64,000 bases of DNA, from positions 2,804,001 through 2,868,000 of the forward strand of contig NC_045150.1 of NCBI RefSeq assembly GCF_008831285.2. The letters are read 5' to 3'. Positions 44,766 through 55,690 of the stretch are shown here, piece by piece. The position numbers and the translations under genes were made by a program. Origin of the DNA: Nymphaea colorata (lineage: Eukaryota; Streptophyta; Magnoliopsida; Nymphaeales; Nymphaeaceae). The notes under the pieces were generated by a model. The model was not told the DNA's origin. It worked only from the letters and a program-made list of their open reading frames with translations, and made no database searches. Each line of letters begins with the position of its first letter. Position 1 is the first letter of the stretch.

Positions 44766-45640
44766 ATAAGAAAAATGTGTTCTCTTCCTTTTTGCTGTTA
44801 ACAGTAGTACTTTAGATTGAATCGCAGATTTCAGTGGATGGAAGTAAGGAGAATTTCCTACTAAATATCTAAGTCTTCCCTTTTCTCCGTGGCAGATTTT
44901 ATGTTCGAATTGGGAACCAGTCGTTTTGAAGATGCAGAAAAAAGATTCTCTGGAAGGGCGGAATGCAGTCATTTGTGGGAAATACATGTTTAATTAATAC
45001 GTGCTTAGTGTGATTCCTAGATATTGGATCTTGGTGCTTAAATGTCCAGACCATATTGTCAAGAAGCTCGAAGGCATTATTTGTCACTTCTTATGGGGGG
45101 AATTAGAGTCTAGACGTAAAACTCATTTAATTTCTTAGAGAATGTTAACTCTCTCAGTGGTTGAAGGTGGAATTGGGGTTAGGAAAATCAGAGAGATTCT
45201 AATGTTGCAATTTTTTTTTTTTGGGGTGGGGTTCTAGCAATAGTTTATGGTCCTCAATTTGCAGGACTAAATATTTTTGTACAAGCGTGCTTGGTCTAAA
45301 GATATTATGAACTCCCGAAATGCTGTTAAGAAGGACATTTGTTGGAATGCAAAACAGGGGAATGTAGCCAAGTTACTGTTTGATCCATGGTGTAATGACG
45401 TCTTTGTTAACATGGTTCCTGCTGAAACATATGGTGAAATAGAGGCAGGCTTAAACGTGTCTGTCACAGAGGGCATTTCTTGGTATCGCTATTCTTCTAC
45501 GACAAGGAGAAGGGTGCCATGTATTAATTTCGGAAACAATCAGAAGTTTTCTGTAGGAATGATTTTGTATTTGGAAGGGAAATCGTCAACCTAGTCATTC
45601 TAGAGGTCAGATTTGGATGCAAATTCGAAGGAATATGAGC
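44766..45640 (+). pseudogene. LINE continuation (C-terminal ORF2 region)
   Basis: Resumes directly after the copia C target duplication. Minor frames read SQISVDGSKENFLLNI and AWSKDIMNSRNAVKKDICWN ... AKLLFDPWCNDVFVNM, typical of the region after the RT in plant L1 elements, ahead of the zinc-binding motif. Stops are frequent. The part from 45242 on is also the outer end of the palindrome and is repeated inverted at 48950-49355. Confidence 0.7.
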
Positions 45641-46318
45641 TGGTGTGGTTTGGTTTAGATGTCGAATATTCTATTCCTCGTGCTTATTGATTCTCTTACA
45701 TCAGCAGTTTTCACTGACTTTAAAAGCATACATAAAAAAAAAATGTAACATCCGATTAAAATATTGAATCGAAAGAAATGACATTCGATCAAATATAGTT
45801 GTGGATTTAGATAAATATTCGATCAAATCCTACATCGAATATCAAATTCCATTTGTTAGTTGGTTGACAAATTTTAATGTATTCTGTATTCCCGTCAAAA
45901 AACACATTCAGATGTAAACCCAAAAAATCAGATTTGAATTATAAATTTGGATTTGTATTTGAATCTCAACATGTGAACGTCTCATAAAGCAGATATTCTA
46001 AAAAGTGCATCCGATTCAAATCATAGCTATTGATATCCCTCTGCATGCTCCCACCTCCCCTAACGAGAAAATGAGAATATTACAAAGGCAACTTTTTTTA
46101 AAGTATTTTTTATAAGCGCCCTTTTTATATTTTCAACTATTTCTTGTCTTCTTGAGGACCTGAACACTTCCATAGTACTTGGAGCCCAAACAGATAGACG
46201 TAGTACCCCAACTTGTTTTTTGTTTTTCATGACAAAATGTTATACACGTGCGTTTAAGTATTTACCCCAACTTGTTTCTTATCTATTTAATATTTAAGTA
46301 TCAAGTACCCACTAATCT

Positions 46319-46320
<2 letters not shown>

Positions 46321-46354
<34 letters not shown>

Positions 46355-46583
46355 TGCACGTGTGTGTAGGAAAATTTAATGGTGACTTTTAGCCAAGTAT
46401 CTAAACTGTGTTGTTCGATTCAACATGATGGATAGTTAAGATAAAGATAAAAAAAAAAGTGATAGACATTTTCATTAACTAATATTAGTTTATATTTTTT
46501 TCTCTTTTTTTTCTTTCAATAGATGGATGGTCTTGGTTAGATGGTTAGGTAATTCTTGGATAACCAGAGTCATCATTCGTTCA

Positions 46584-46664
<81 letters not shown>

Positions 46665-46688
46665 TGAGTGAGTGAGAGAGAGAAAAAA
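46321..46688. repeat. AT and GA microsatellites in the left palindrome arm
   Basis: (TA)n at 46321-46349, and a longer (TA)n followed by (GA)n at about 46586-46688. The right-arm counterparts (48239-48276 and about 47944-47996) have different lengths, as expected for rapidly mutating tracts. Confidence 0.9.
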
Positions 46689-47341
46689 AAGAGAGAGTTC
46701 TTAATGGATGTCGGATGTGGCCAGCAAATTAAAATTTTAAAATTTTATTCTTAAAAAAGGTCACATATTTGGCATTAGGAGTAGTTTGTCATAGCTTTAG
46801 CAACAATTTGTAGTACTTTCGCAACAACCTTGCGTGGAAAGGCCCCCTAACCTCTTATTTCAACAAAAGAAGATATGTACAGAAAAAAATGGCAGTCACT
46901 CCACCCTAAGGGTTGAGCCAGGAAAGGAAAAACAAACAAAGAGTACACCAAAAGTTAACGAAACGAAAACTATAATGATTGAGCTAAAAGAGACAAAATA
47001 TCATGAGCAGGTTGTTGTTGCAGAATTTGTACTCGATGCAATAAGTTGCTGCAATGGTTGAACTAACTGTTGAAGGACCGACATCTTTCAATCATGGTCC
47101 GGAGTCTTCTAATCGAAGGCTTGTTGTTAGAAATCAGTAAAATTATCTGAAATGTCTCCAAACCACCACCCATCAAGAGCCGACGAATGATAGAGTTCTC
47201 AGGTAGATCATTGTTGACCTACCACCAAGCTACACCTTGGTCAAGATGCAAATCATTTGAATCTTTAAGCAGAAAGGCGACCAGCTGTTTGCCGTTAGAA
47301 GCAACAGAGGCAACTTGCTAGTTAACAATCTGAAATGCCAG

Positions 47342-47671
47342 TCTAACGGCAAACAGCTGGTCGCCTTTCTGCTTAAAGATTCGAATGATTTGCATCTTGA
47401 CCAAGGTGTAGCTTGGTGGGAGGTCAACAATGATCTACCTGAGAACTCTATCATTTGTCGGCTCTTGATGGGTGGTGGTTTGGAGACATTTCAAAAAATT
47501 TTATTGATTTCTAACAACAAGCCTTCGATTAGAAGACTCCGGACCATGATTGAAAGACGTCGGCCCTTCAACAGTTGGCTCAACCATTGCAGCAACTTAT
47601 TACATCGAGTACAAATTCTGCAACAACAACCTGCTCATGATATTTTGTCTCTTTTAGCTCAATCATTGTAG
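47342..47671 (+). pseudogene. Unknown conserved frame at the palindrome centre (right arm)
   Basis: The frame begins in the spacer (Met at 47315) and reads QLVAFLLKDSNDLHLDQGVA, WWEVNNDLPENSIICRLLMG, then NKPSIRRLRTMIERRRPFNS and LLHRVQILQQQPAHDILSLL. I do not recognise it. The left arm encodes the same sequence on the minus strand (about 47299-46970) with a few changes, including stops. Composition looks coding-like (hydrophobic and charged mix), so it may be a captured host gene fragment. No start context or promoter is visible. Confidence 0.4.
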
Positions 47672-48234
47672 TTTTGGTTTCGTTAACTTTTGGTGTACTC
47701 TTCGTTTGTTTTAACTTTCCTGGCTCAGCCCTTAGGGTGGAGTGACTGCCATTTTTTGCTGTACATATCTTTTTTTATTGAAATAAAAGGTTAGGGGGCC
47801 TTTCCACACAAGGTTGTTGCGGAAGTACTACAAATTGTTGCTAAAGCTATGACAAACTACTCCTAATGCCAAATATGTGACCCTTTTTAAGAATAATTTT
47901 TTAAAAATTTAATTTGCTGGCCACATACGACATCCATTAAGAACTCTCTCTCTTTTTTTCTCTCTCTCTCTCTATCTATATATATATATATATAGATATG
48001 AACGAATGATGACTCTGGTTATCCAAAAATCACCTAACCATCTAACCAAGACCATCCATCTGTTGAAAGAAAAACAAAGAAAAAAAAATATAAACTAATA
48101 TTAGATAACGAAAATGTCTATCACTTTTTTTATCTTATCTTCATCTTAACTATCCATCATGTTGAATCGAACAACACAGATTAAATACTTGGCTAAAAGT
48201 CACCATTAAATTTTTCTACACACGTGCATGTGCA

Positions 48235-48281
<47 letters not shown>

Positions 48282-49374
48282 GATTAGTGGGTACTTGATT
48301 CTTAAATATTAAACAGATAAGAAACAAGTTGGGGTAAATACTTAAACGCACGTGTATAACATTTTGTCATGAAAAACAAAAAACAAGTTGGGGTACTACG
48401 TCTATCTGTTTGGGCTCCAAGTACGATGGAAGTGTTCAGGTCCTCAAGAAGACAAAAAATAGTTGAAAATATAAAAAAGGCGCTTATAAAAAATACTTGT
48501 AAAAAAAGTTGCTTTTGTAATATTCTCATTTTCTCGTTAGGGGAGCTGGGAGCATGCAGAGGGATATCAGTAGCTAGGATTTGAATCGGATGCACTTTTT
48601 AGAATATCTGCTTTATGAGACGTTCACATGTTCAGATTCAAATACAAATCCAAATTTATAATTCAAATCTGATTTTTTGGGTTTACATCTGAATGTGTTT
48701 TTTGACGGGAATACAGAATACATTAAAATTTGTCAACCAACTAACAAATGGAATTTGATATTCGATGTAGGATTTGATTGAATATTTATCTAAATCCGCA
48801 ACTGAATTTGATCGAATGTCATTTCTTTCGATTCAAGATTTTAATTGGATGTTACATTTTTTTTTATGTATGCTTTTAAAGTCAGTGAAAACTGCTGATG
48901 TAAGAGAATCAATAAGCACGAGGAATAGCATATTCGACATCTAAACCAAACCACACCAGCTCATATTCCTTCGAATTTGCATCCAAATCTGACCTCGAAT
49001 GAATAGGTTGACGATTTCCCTTCCAAATAGAAAATCACTCCCACAGAAAACTTTGATTGCTTCCGAAATTAATACATGGCACCCTTCAACTTGTCGTAGA
49101 AGAATAGCGATACCAAGAAATGCCCTCCGTGACAGACACGTTTAAGTCTGCCTCTATTTCACCATATGTTTCAGCAGGAACCATGTTAACAAAGACGCCA
49201 TTACACCATGGATCAAACCCTAACTTGGCTACATTCCCCTGTTTTGCATTCCAACAAATGTCCTTCTTAACTGCATTTCTGGAGTTCATAATATCTTTAG
49301 ACCACGCACACTTGTGCAAAAATATTTAGTCCTGCAAATTGAGGACCATAAACTGTTTGGTGATCGTATTTCTT

Positions 49375-50210
49375 TCCTGCAACAAAGAGGATGGGCGGCC
49401 ATGTTTATCCCAACACCGATCCTCTAATTGTCCAATCTTTCCACAGTAGGTGCATTAGAACCTCCCACGGCTCCCTGTTCCACGACCTATACCTCTTCCT
49501 CTGGCACTATAGGTGGAGCCATGACCACGACCACCCTCCACAGCAAAAGCAGAGGCAGACGTCACACCAGTTGGTTGAGACAAGCTAATAGCAAGACGGC
49601 TAAGTCTGTTGTATGCATCAGAGAGTTCAGGAATTTCACTTCCAGTGAGCATCTGATCCTTAGCAGCAGCATACTCAGGAGAGAGACCAGCAAGAAACTT
49701 TGCAACCATAATAGATTCAAAGTGAGACTTATAACACGATTTGCACGGAGGCCGCAAAAATTTCAGACGTTCATAAGTAGCTTTCACTGTCACAAAGTAT
49801 TGGGATAAATCTTGATTTCCCTGTCAGAGGTTGTGCAACTCTTCTTCAACTTGAAGGATTTTACTCACATTCTTATCTTGAGAATATGTCTGTCTAAGGA
49901 AGTCTCACATCTCCTTCGTAGTAGTATAGTAAGTAATAGTAGAAGCAATTTGAGGTTGAACACTATTCATAATCCAAGACATAACCATGCTATCGTCCTC
50001 TTCCCAGGTTATGTACTTCCCTGTCTTGTTAATAGGCTCATCATCTTCAATTATGTGTCTCTTTCGATGTCCTTTTACTGACAACATAAAGGATATAGAC
50101 CATAGTTCATAGTTGTGTCCATCTAATTTAACTGTAGATCCATAGGAGAAGGGATTTACAACTCCTTTATGATCATTACCACCCTCCGATCTTTGGTTCT
50201 CAGCCATAAT
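49375..50210 (-). pseudogene. Copia D gag fragment
   Basis: Gag starts near 50207 (MAENQRSEGGNDHKGVVNPF), with YELWSISFMLSVKGHRKRHI and MVMSWIMNSVQPQIASTI. After a frame break it continues FLAGLSPEYAAAKDQMLTGS and a glycine/arginine stretch (ARGRGIGRGTGSRGRF). The zinc knuckle CTYCGKIGQLEDRCWDKHG (about 49450-49385) lacks the central histidine spacing. The remainder of the element to the left is missing; the sequence abuts the palindrome at about 49360. Confidence 0.85.
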
Positions 50211-50870
50211 AAATCACAGCAAGAATGAGAAGACCAAGATAAAATATATATACACAGCAGCTTCAAGCAAACAGCAACAAAACAAAGGACTTCACGCAGA
50301 CTTCATGAACAAAACAAAGAGACGTGCACAAGCTTCTTTCAACAACCCCAAACAGCAAGATAAAAACAAGAAAAAGGGACACCTTGCTGGAAAAAAAAAA
50401 TCTGCTGAAAGCACACAAGAGAAGACAGGGAATGAACGTGCTGAAAACTCCTTATAAAGGAAGTCTTCCGCTGCTACTAACATTCCACATCTTGCGTAGA
50501 CAAATTCTGCACCTATTCTACTTCACCAGAATTTCTGATCATCCCTTAAATCACAGCTACAAGCAACATATTAACTTCTCTTCAACACTTTAAACAGCCA
50601 TGAACAGCACATAAAAAAAAATTCCACACACTCCACGTGAGGATCTAGTCACGCCTTCCACATAGGCGAGATCAGATCCTCCTCCACGCAGCAAGAAGGA
50701 TGAGATAAGTTAGAGATTACGCCAGCACCAGCCTGAGATGCTCTCGTAAGAATGATGGGCAAGAAACGATGATGCCAGCAGTTTGAGACGATAAAGGATC
50801 ACGCCAGTAGCTTGAGACGATGACGCCAGCAGCTTGAGACAATAAAAATTACACCAACAGCTTGGAACCT
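50211..50870 (-). other. Leader of copia D with about 30-bp tandem units
   Basis: Non-coding leader between gag and primer site. Between about 50765 and 50860 a unit like gatgacgccagcagcttgag is repeated about four times. Confidence 0.65.
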
Positions 50871-50883
50871 GGCTCTGATACCA
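50871..50883 (-). other. Primer binding site of copia D
   Basis: The plus-strand ggctctgatacca is the perfect complement of TGGTATCAGAGCC, and TG of the LTR follows at 50884. Confidence 0.92.
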
Positions 50884-51082
50884 TGTTCCGTAATGAGGAA
50901 GGGGAGAACGAGAGAGAGGAAGAGAGAGAGAGAGAGGCGGTAAAAAGATTCATTCAATCACGGCTGTATCATTTACAAAAGAAGGACAACTAAATTATTA
51001 AAAAGGACAAAAGAGAACCCTAACTTTTAAATATTCAAATAACTACCACACTACACTTAAAGCCAAACTTTGTACTTTCAAC
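50884..51082. repeat. LTR-like segment shared between two head-to-head copia elements
   Basis: It starts TGTTCCGTAATGAGG directly after the minus-strand primer site of copia D and ends near ctttcaac, where ggtatcaaagcc begins: a plus-strand primer site for copia E. An LTR cannot serve both orientations, so one element has lost its own LTR. It does not resemble the 3' LTR of copia E at 55458. Confidence 0.6.
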
Positions 51083-51829
51083 GGTATCAAAGCCAGCCTC
51101 TGCTCCACCTTGATTTTTCGTGGATCAATTGCAGAGATTTCTTTGCAGCAAAATATTGCAAAGATCCTTATTCCCCAATTCTGCTGAGTCCTCTGTTCAG
51201 CAACTGTCCTACGTTCCTATTCATCTGAGCACCACCAGCAGCGTCGGCAACCTCCATAGTACTCAATTAGCACCCTCCGTTCGTTCCGGTTCCAACGAGC
51301 CCAAGATCGACCGAATCCGACACCTGAGCCGGCTGGAATCACAGATTTTCCAACCGTTGTCAGTTCTGGTCGCCTGCTCTAACCCGAGATTTTGCTGAAA
51401 TTCCGATCGCCAGCATTGTCAGCTCCAGCCACTGTTTGCATCGAGCCAGGACCCATTGGAATCGTCTTCCTCTTGTCTATCTCCTCACCAAATTTCAGAT
51501 TTTTTGGAGTTGACACCAGGGTGCTATGAATTTTTAACCACAGGCTCGTCTAAAGAGCTCCCTGTGGCTGTATTGAAGTTGAAAACAAATTTGGTGGCGT
51601 AACTTCATCTTAGGCGCGATTTTGCTGTGGTTCGGATCTGAAAACGAATTTGGTGGCGTTGGATTCCGTTGTGAGTCTACTATCTTCTATCCAAAATTCA
51701 GAATTTTTGGACAATCCAGTGAGGAGTTGCTGATTTTTCAAGAAACGAAGGTCCTTGGATCTACTAACAGGGTAACGTTCTCTGTCTTTTGCTGTAACCA
51801 TCATATTCTTTCTCTCTCTAGAAGTATTA

Positions 51830-53010
51830 TGGCAACCCCATCGTCAACTCAATGGAATGCTATCGCTGCACTTGTCTTTATTAAGCTTAACCAAGACAAC
51901 TATTTACTATGGAGCTCCCAGTTGGAATCAGTCATGGAGTCTCAAGAAACCATTGTCAAGGATGGCAAGATTGAAGTAAATCAGGAGTTCGCTATTTGGA
52001 AGAAGTCTGATCGACTAGCACTAAGTTGGATCAACGTGTAGTCTCCCAACCGGTTCTCAGACAAATTGTGACTAGTAAATCAGCGTTTGAGGCATGGAAT
52101 ACGCTGAAAAAGTCGTTTAGTTCTCAATCACCTTTGAGAATAATGCTGTTGCGAAAGGAGTTACATTTCATTCAAAAAGGCAAATATGGATATGCAAACT
52201 TACTTGGAGCGAATCAAATTTCTTGCTGATACACTATCCACGGCCGAATTAGATACAACGGATGGTGATCTTGTACAGATCACAATGAATGGTTTGGCTA
52301 TTGAATATGAAAGTTTTGTGACTCTCATTAGTGCTAATTCTTCAAATGCCTCGATTACGTTTTCTGAGTTGTTTGATCTTTTGCTCACGCAAGAGAAGAG
52401 ACTTAATATGTTCAACTCAGCTAGGGTCGATCCTCACAAATCTATCCAAGCATTACCACAGGTTGAAAACCAGATTGCTTTCAACACTTTTCGAGGGCAC
52501 GGAAGAGGAAGAGGTGGCTTCAGAGGTCGGCAAGGAGGTCGATTCCAAGGAAGAGGAAATCGACCACATATTCAAACTCAACCACCACAAAATGGAGACT
52601 CCAACAACAATGCAGGAAATGGAAGTCATTCTCGCTCCATCATCACATGTCAATATTGTGGGCTGAAAGGTCAGTCGGCAAGGACATGTTATGATATTCT
52701 GCATGCATTCTCTGCCATGAGTCTACAAGAATCCACTGGTGAATATTGGTATCCCGACTCGGGAGCAACCAATCATATTGTCAACAACGATGAGATGATG
52801 CACAACAAGACGACATATGATGGATCGAACAATATCATGATTGGTAATGGTTCAAGTCTCTCTATTAAGCATATAGGGAATTTATTAGTTAATACTGCAG
52901 GGTCTCCGTTTCATCTTAACAATGCCCTGCATGTGCCCAAAATGGCTCACAATCTTTTATCGGTGGGAAAATTTACATTTGAAAATGATTGTATTTTTCT
53001 CACCACATGA
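51830..53010 (+). pseudogene. Copia E gag and protease
   Basis: Gag starts MATPSSTQWNAIAALVFIKL and meets a TAG at 52039 and a frameshift. It resumes as YLERIKFLADTLSTAELDTT with a long gag domain, a glycine/arginine-rich stretch (FRGHGRGRGGFRGRQGGRF), and a zinc knuckle beginning CQYCGLKGQSARTC in which the usual histidine is replaced. The protease YPDSGATNHIV has an intact catalytic motif. Confidence 0.88.
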
Positions 53011-53935
53011 TTTTGTTATTAAGGATCGACAGACGGGCAAGGTTCTACTTCAAGGACCAAAGATGCGTAACGGGCTCTATCCCATTAAGGTGACGAGGTC
53101 AAACATAGATTCATCTTCAACCAAGGGAGCAGCATTTAGTTGCTAGTTTCCAGCAGGCGTCAATAAAATTTCAGCACCATTCGAACTATGACATCGGCGT
53201 CTTGGTCATGCCAACAAGAAGATCGTTGGTTTTTTAAATTCCAGTAGATTCATATCAATAAATTCTCCTATTCCAAAAGGAGTATGTCAGTCTTGTCTTT
53301 TGGGAAAGGCACATAAGCAACCCTTTCCAACTTCTGATTTTTAAGCCTCACGACCTCTTGAAATGCTTCACATGGATGTATGGGGACCTGCCCCCATCAC
53401 CTCTCGAGAGTCGAGAGGGATTCAGGTTCTTTCTACTCATCGTTAATGATTATTCTAGATTTTCATGGTTGTTTCCTCTCAAAGCTAAGTCTGAAGTTGT
53501 TTTATATTTCAAGAATTTTAAGATCTTGATTGAAAAGTAGTTCAATGCACATATATGCTCCATTGATTCTGACAATGGCAATGAATTCGTAAACTCTGAC
53601 TTAGCCTCATTCTATGATGAACATGGGATTATGCATCAATTTTCTTGCCCTTACCCTCCCGAACAAAATGGAATTGTTGAACGAAAAAATCGTCATACCG
53701 TCGAAAACGGGATTAAGTATGCTTTATGATGTTGGATTATCATATAGTTTCTGGGTTGAATTTTTTCGCACTGCCATTTATATCATCAATAGTTTACCAA
53801 CTTTGAATTTGCAGCGCAAATCGCCCTTTTACATGTTGTTTCACAAGGGTCCAAAATATGAACATTTGAGGGTTTTTGAAGCCACATGCTATCCACTATT
53901 GACGCCTATGAATGATTCCAAATTTTAGCCCAAGA
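53011..53935 (+). pseudogene. Copia E integrase (broken)
   Basis: GAG-pre-integrase RRLGHANKKI-like sequence near 53190-53225 and CQSCLLGKAHK near 53290; the core MYGDLPPS and FLLIVNDYSRFSWLFPLKAK (53358-53540); then a stop, SDNGNEF-like sequence near 53570, and YPPEQNGIVERKNRHTV near 53660-53700 with the catalytic E. Frames break at 53540 and about 53700. Confidence 0.85.
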
Positions 53936-54111
53936 CTACTTCATGCATTTTCTTGGGTTATGCTAGTCATCATAAAGGATATTTATGCTATGACAAGTGA
54001 CATCATCGCATTCTTATATCTCTACATGTTGTCTTTGATGAAACTCATACAGATGGATCTGATTGTTTTGCGGATTTCACAGATGAACTTGTTTCTCGTT
54101 GGCTACCAAAT

Positions 54112-55479
54112 ATGATCGATGGCTCTCCTTCTAGTCCAGTTGATCCAATGTGTGATCCAACACAGTCCATGACAGCCTCCACCTATACTGTGTTACCTCT
54201 TCCTATGGCTACAACCTCTGCCACGACTTCACCTCGTGAGCACCTCGGTCTATCTCTCAATGAGACTGAAAGTCCTACATCAGAGACACCATCTGTTCTG
54301 GATACACCAACTACGTCCGATTTGATGCTGCCACCACCAGTCTTGATCCTCCCACTCTATGGGCTCAATCAGGCTTCACGCACATGGTATCATCACTTGA
54401 GTTGCTTTCTTACTGATCTTGGTTTTGTTGTGTCTCAACCTGATGCATCCTTGTTTATTTACTCTCGTGATGGGCATCAACTTTATCTGCTTGTTTATGT
54501 TGATGATTTGATCATTACCGGATCTGCACCAGCCCTCATTTCTCATATCGTTACCCAACTTGGTTCCACTTTTTCGGTTAAAGATCTTGGCCCTCTCACG
54601 TATTTTCTAGGCATTGAAGTCAAGTGACAACCCGGGGAGATATACTTGTGCCAAGAAAATTACATTAATAGCATTCTTCGCAAAGCTAAAATGGATAATG
54701 CCAAACCCACAATGTCTCCCATGGTGACTACCAAAAATGTCACAGTTGCTAAAGAATCCTCCTTTTCGGATCCCACACTAAATAAGAGTGTGATAGGTGC
54801 ATTACAGTATGTTACACTGACACGACCTGATATTACTTTTGCGGTAAATCGTGCCTGTCAGTTCATGCACTCTCCCAAAGTGGCTCATTGGACAATGGTT
54901 AAAAGAATACTTCGGTATTTAAAAGGCACCAGTCATCATGTTCTTCGCTTGACTCAATCGTCTTCATTGCAATTAAGCATCTACGCAGACGCAGACTGGG
55001 CTGGAAGTCCGGAAGACCGAAAGTTGATTGGTGATTTTGTTGCTCTCTTAGGAAATAATGTTATCTCATGGGCCTCGAGAAAACAAAGGACTGTAGCTCG
55101 ATCCAGCATTGAAGCTGAATACAAATCTCTAGCCTGTGCTGCTGCAGAAATACTATGGTTAAAATCGCTTCTCAAAGAATTGAAGATCTCCTCACAAAAT
55201 ACACCAGTCTTATGGTGCGATAATATAGGTGCTTTATACCTAGCAGAAAATCCAGTCTTTCATGCTCGTACCAAACATGTTGAAATTGATTTTCACTTCG
55301 TTAGAGATCATATCAATAAGGGAGAGATACAAGTGAACTTCATTCGAACCAAAGAGCAACTAGCAGATGGGATGACAAAGGCTCTTGGAGGAACGATGTT
55401 CACGACTTTCAGAAACAATCTCAACGTCGTAGAACCTCCGTTCAGATTGCAGGAGACTGTTAAGGAAGGTTTTGGATAA
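54112..55479 (+). pseudogene. Copia E truncated reverse transcriptase and RNase H
   Basis: RT C-terminal half with LYLLVYVDDLIITGSAP and FSVKDLGPLTYFLGIEVK (54112-54627), one TGA, then YINSILRKAKMDNAKPTMSP, TRPDITFAVNRACQFMHSP and RNase H with YADADWAGSPEDRKLIGDF, SSIEAEYKSLACAAAEI, LWCDNIGALYLAENPVFHA and QLADGMTKALGG (54646-55479). The RNase H acidic residues look intact. This segment is the best-preserved part of the element. Confidence 0.9.
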
Positions 55480-55690
55480 TGATTGACAAGCATATAATTG
55501 TGGATCTAATTGACAACGTCAATCCCCTATAATTGTGGATCTGATACAATTTTATATCTTGCCATATTGTGTTGTAACCTCCCATCTATTGTACTCTATA
55601 TATTTGCTGTTTTCTCAATCATATACAATGTAGAACAGATTCTAGTATTTGCTCGTGTCCTCTCTTTCTCTCTCTCTCACGATATTCTTG
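55458..55690 (+). repeat. 3' LTR of copia E
   Basis: Begins TGTTAAGGAAGGTTTTGG after the polypurine-like gattgcaggagac. It contains a direct repeat of tataattgtggatct (about 55491 and 55530) and a TATA-like ctctatatatttgc (about 55594). The right end is uncertain, near a (CT)n run. Confidence 0.65.

Larger units (their letters stand above)
45242..49355. repeat. 4.1-kb near-perfect palindrome (inverted duplication)
   Basis: The left arm 45242-47299 and right arm 47342-49355 are reverse complements over about 2.0 kb each, with only 42 bp between them (47300-47341). At the centre ccagctgtttgccgttaga faces tctaacggcaaacagctgg. At the outer ends agtttatggtcctcaatttg faces caaattgaggaccataaact. 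By eye, differences are a few percent, plus AT-tract length changes. From outside to centre each arm holds a LINE fragment, a degenerate MITE-like stretch, a (TA)n tract, a second (TA)n/(GA)n tract, and a segment with a conserved unknown frame. No terminal inverted-repeat transposon signature or target duplication was found. Confidence 0.9.
51083..55457 (+). mobile_element. Ty1/copia element E, internal region (internally deleted)
   Basis: The primer-site-like ggtatcaaagcc (51083-51094) is followed by a leader of about 735 bp, gag from 51830, protease, integrase, a truncated RT and an intact-looking RNase H, ending in a 3' LTR at 55458. The first half of the RT is missing: a proline/threonine-rich linker (54112-54330) runs directly into LPLYGLNQASRTWYHH, in the middle of the RT. 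It cannot be autonomous. Confidence 0.88.
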
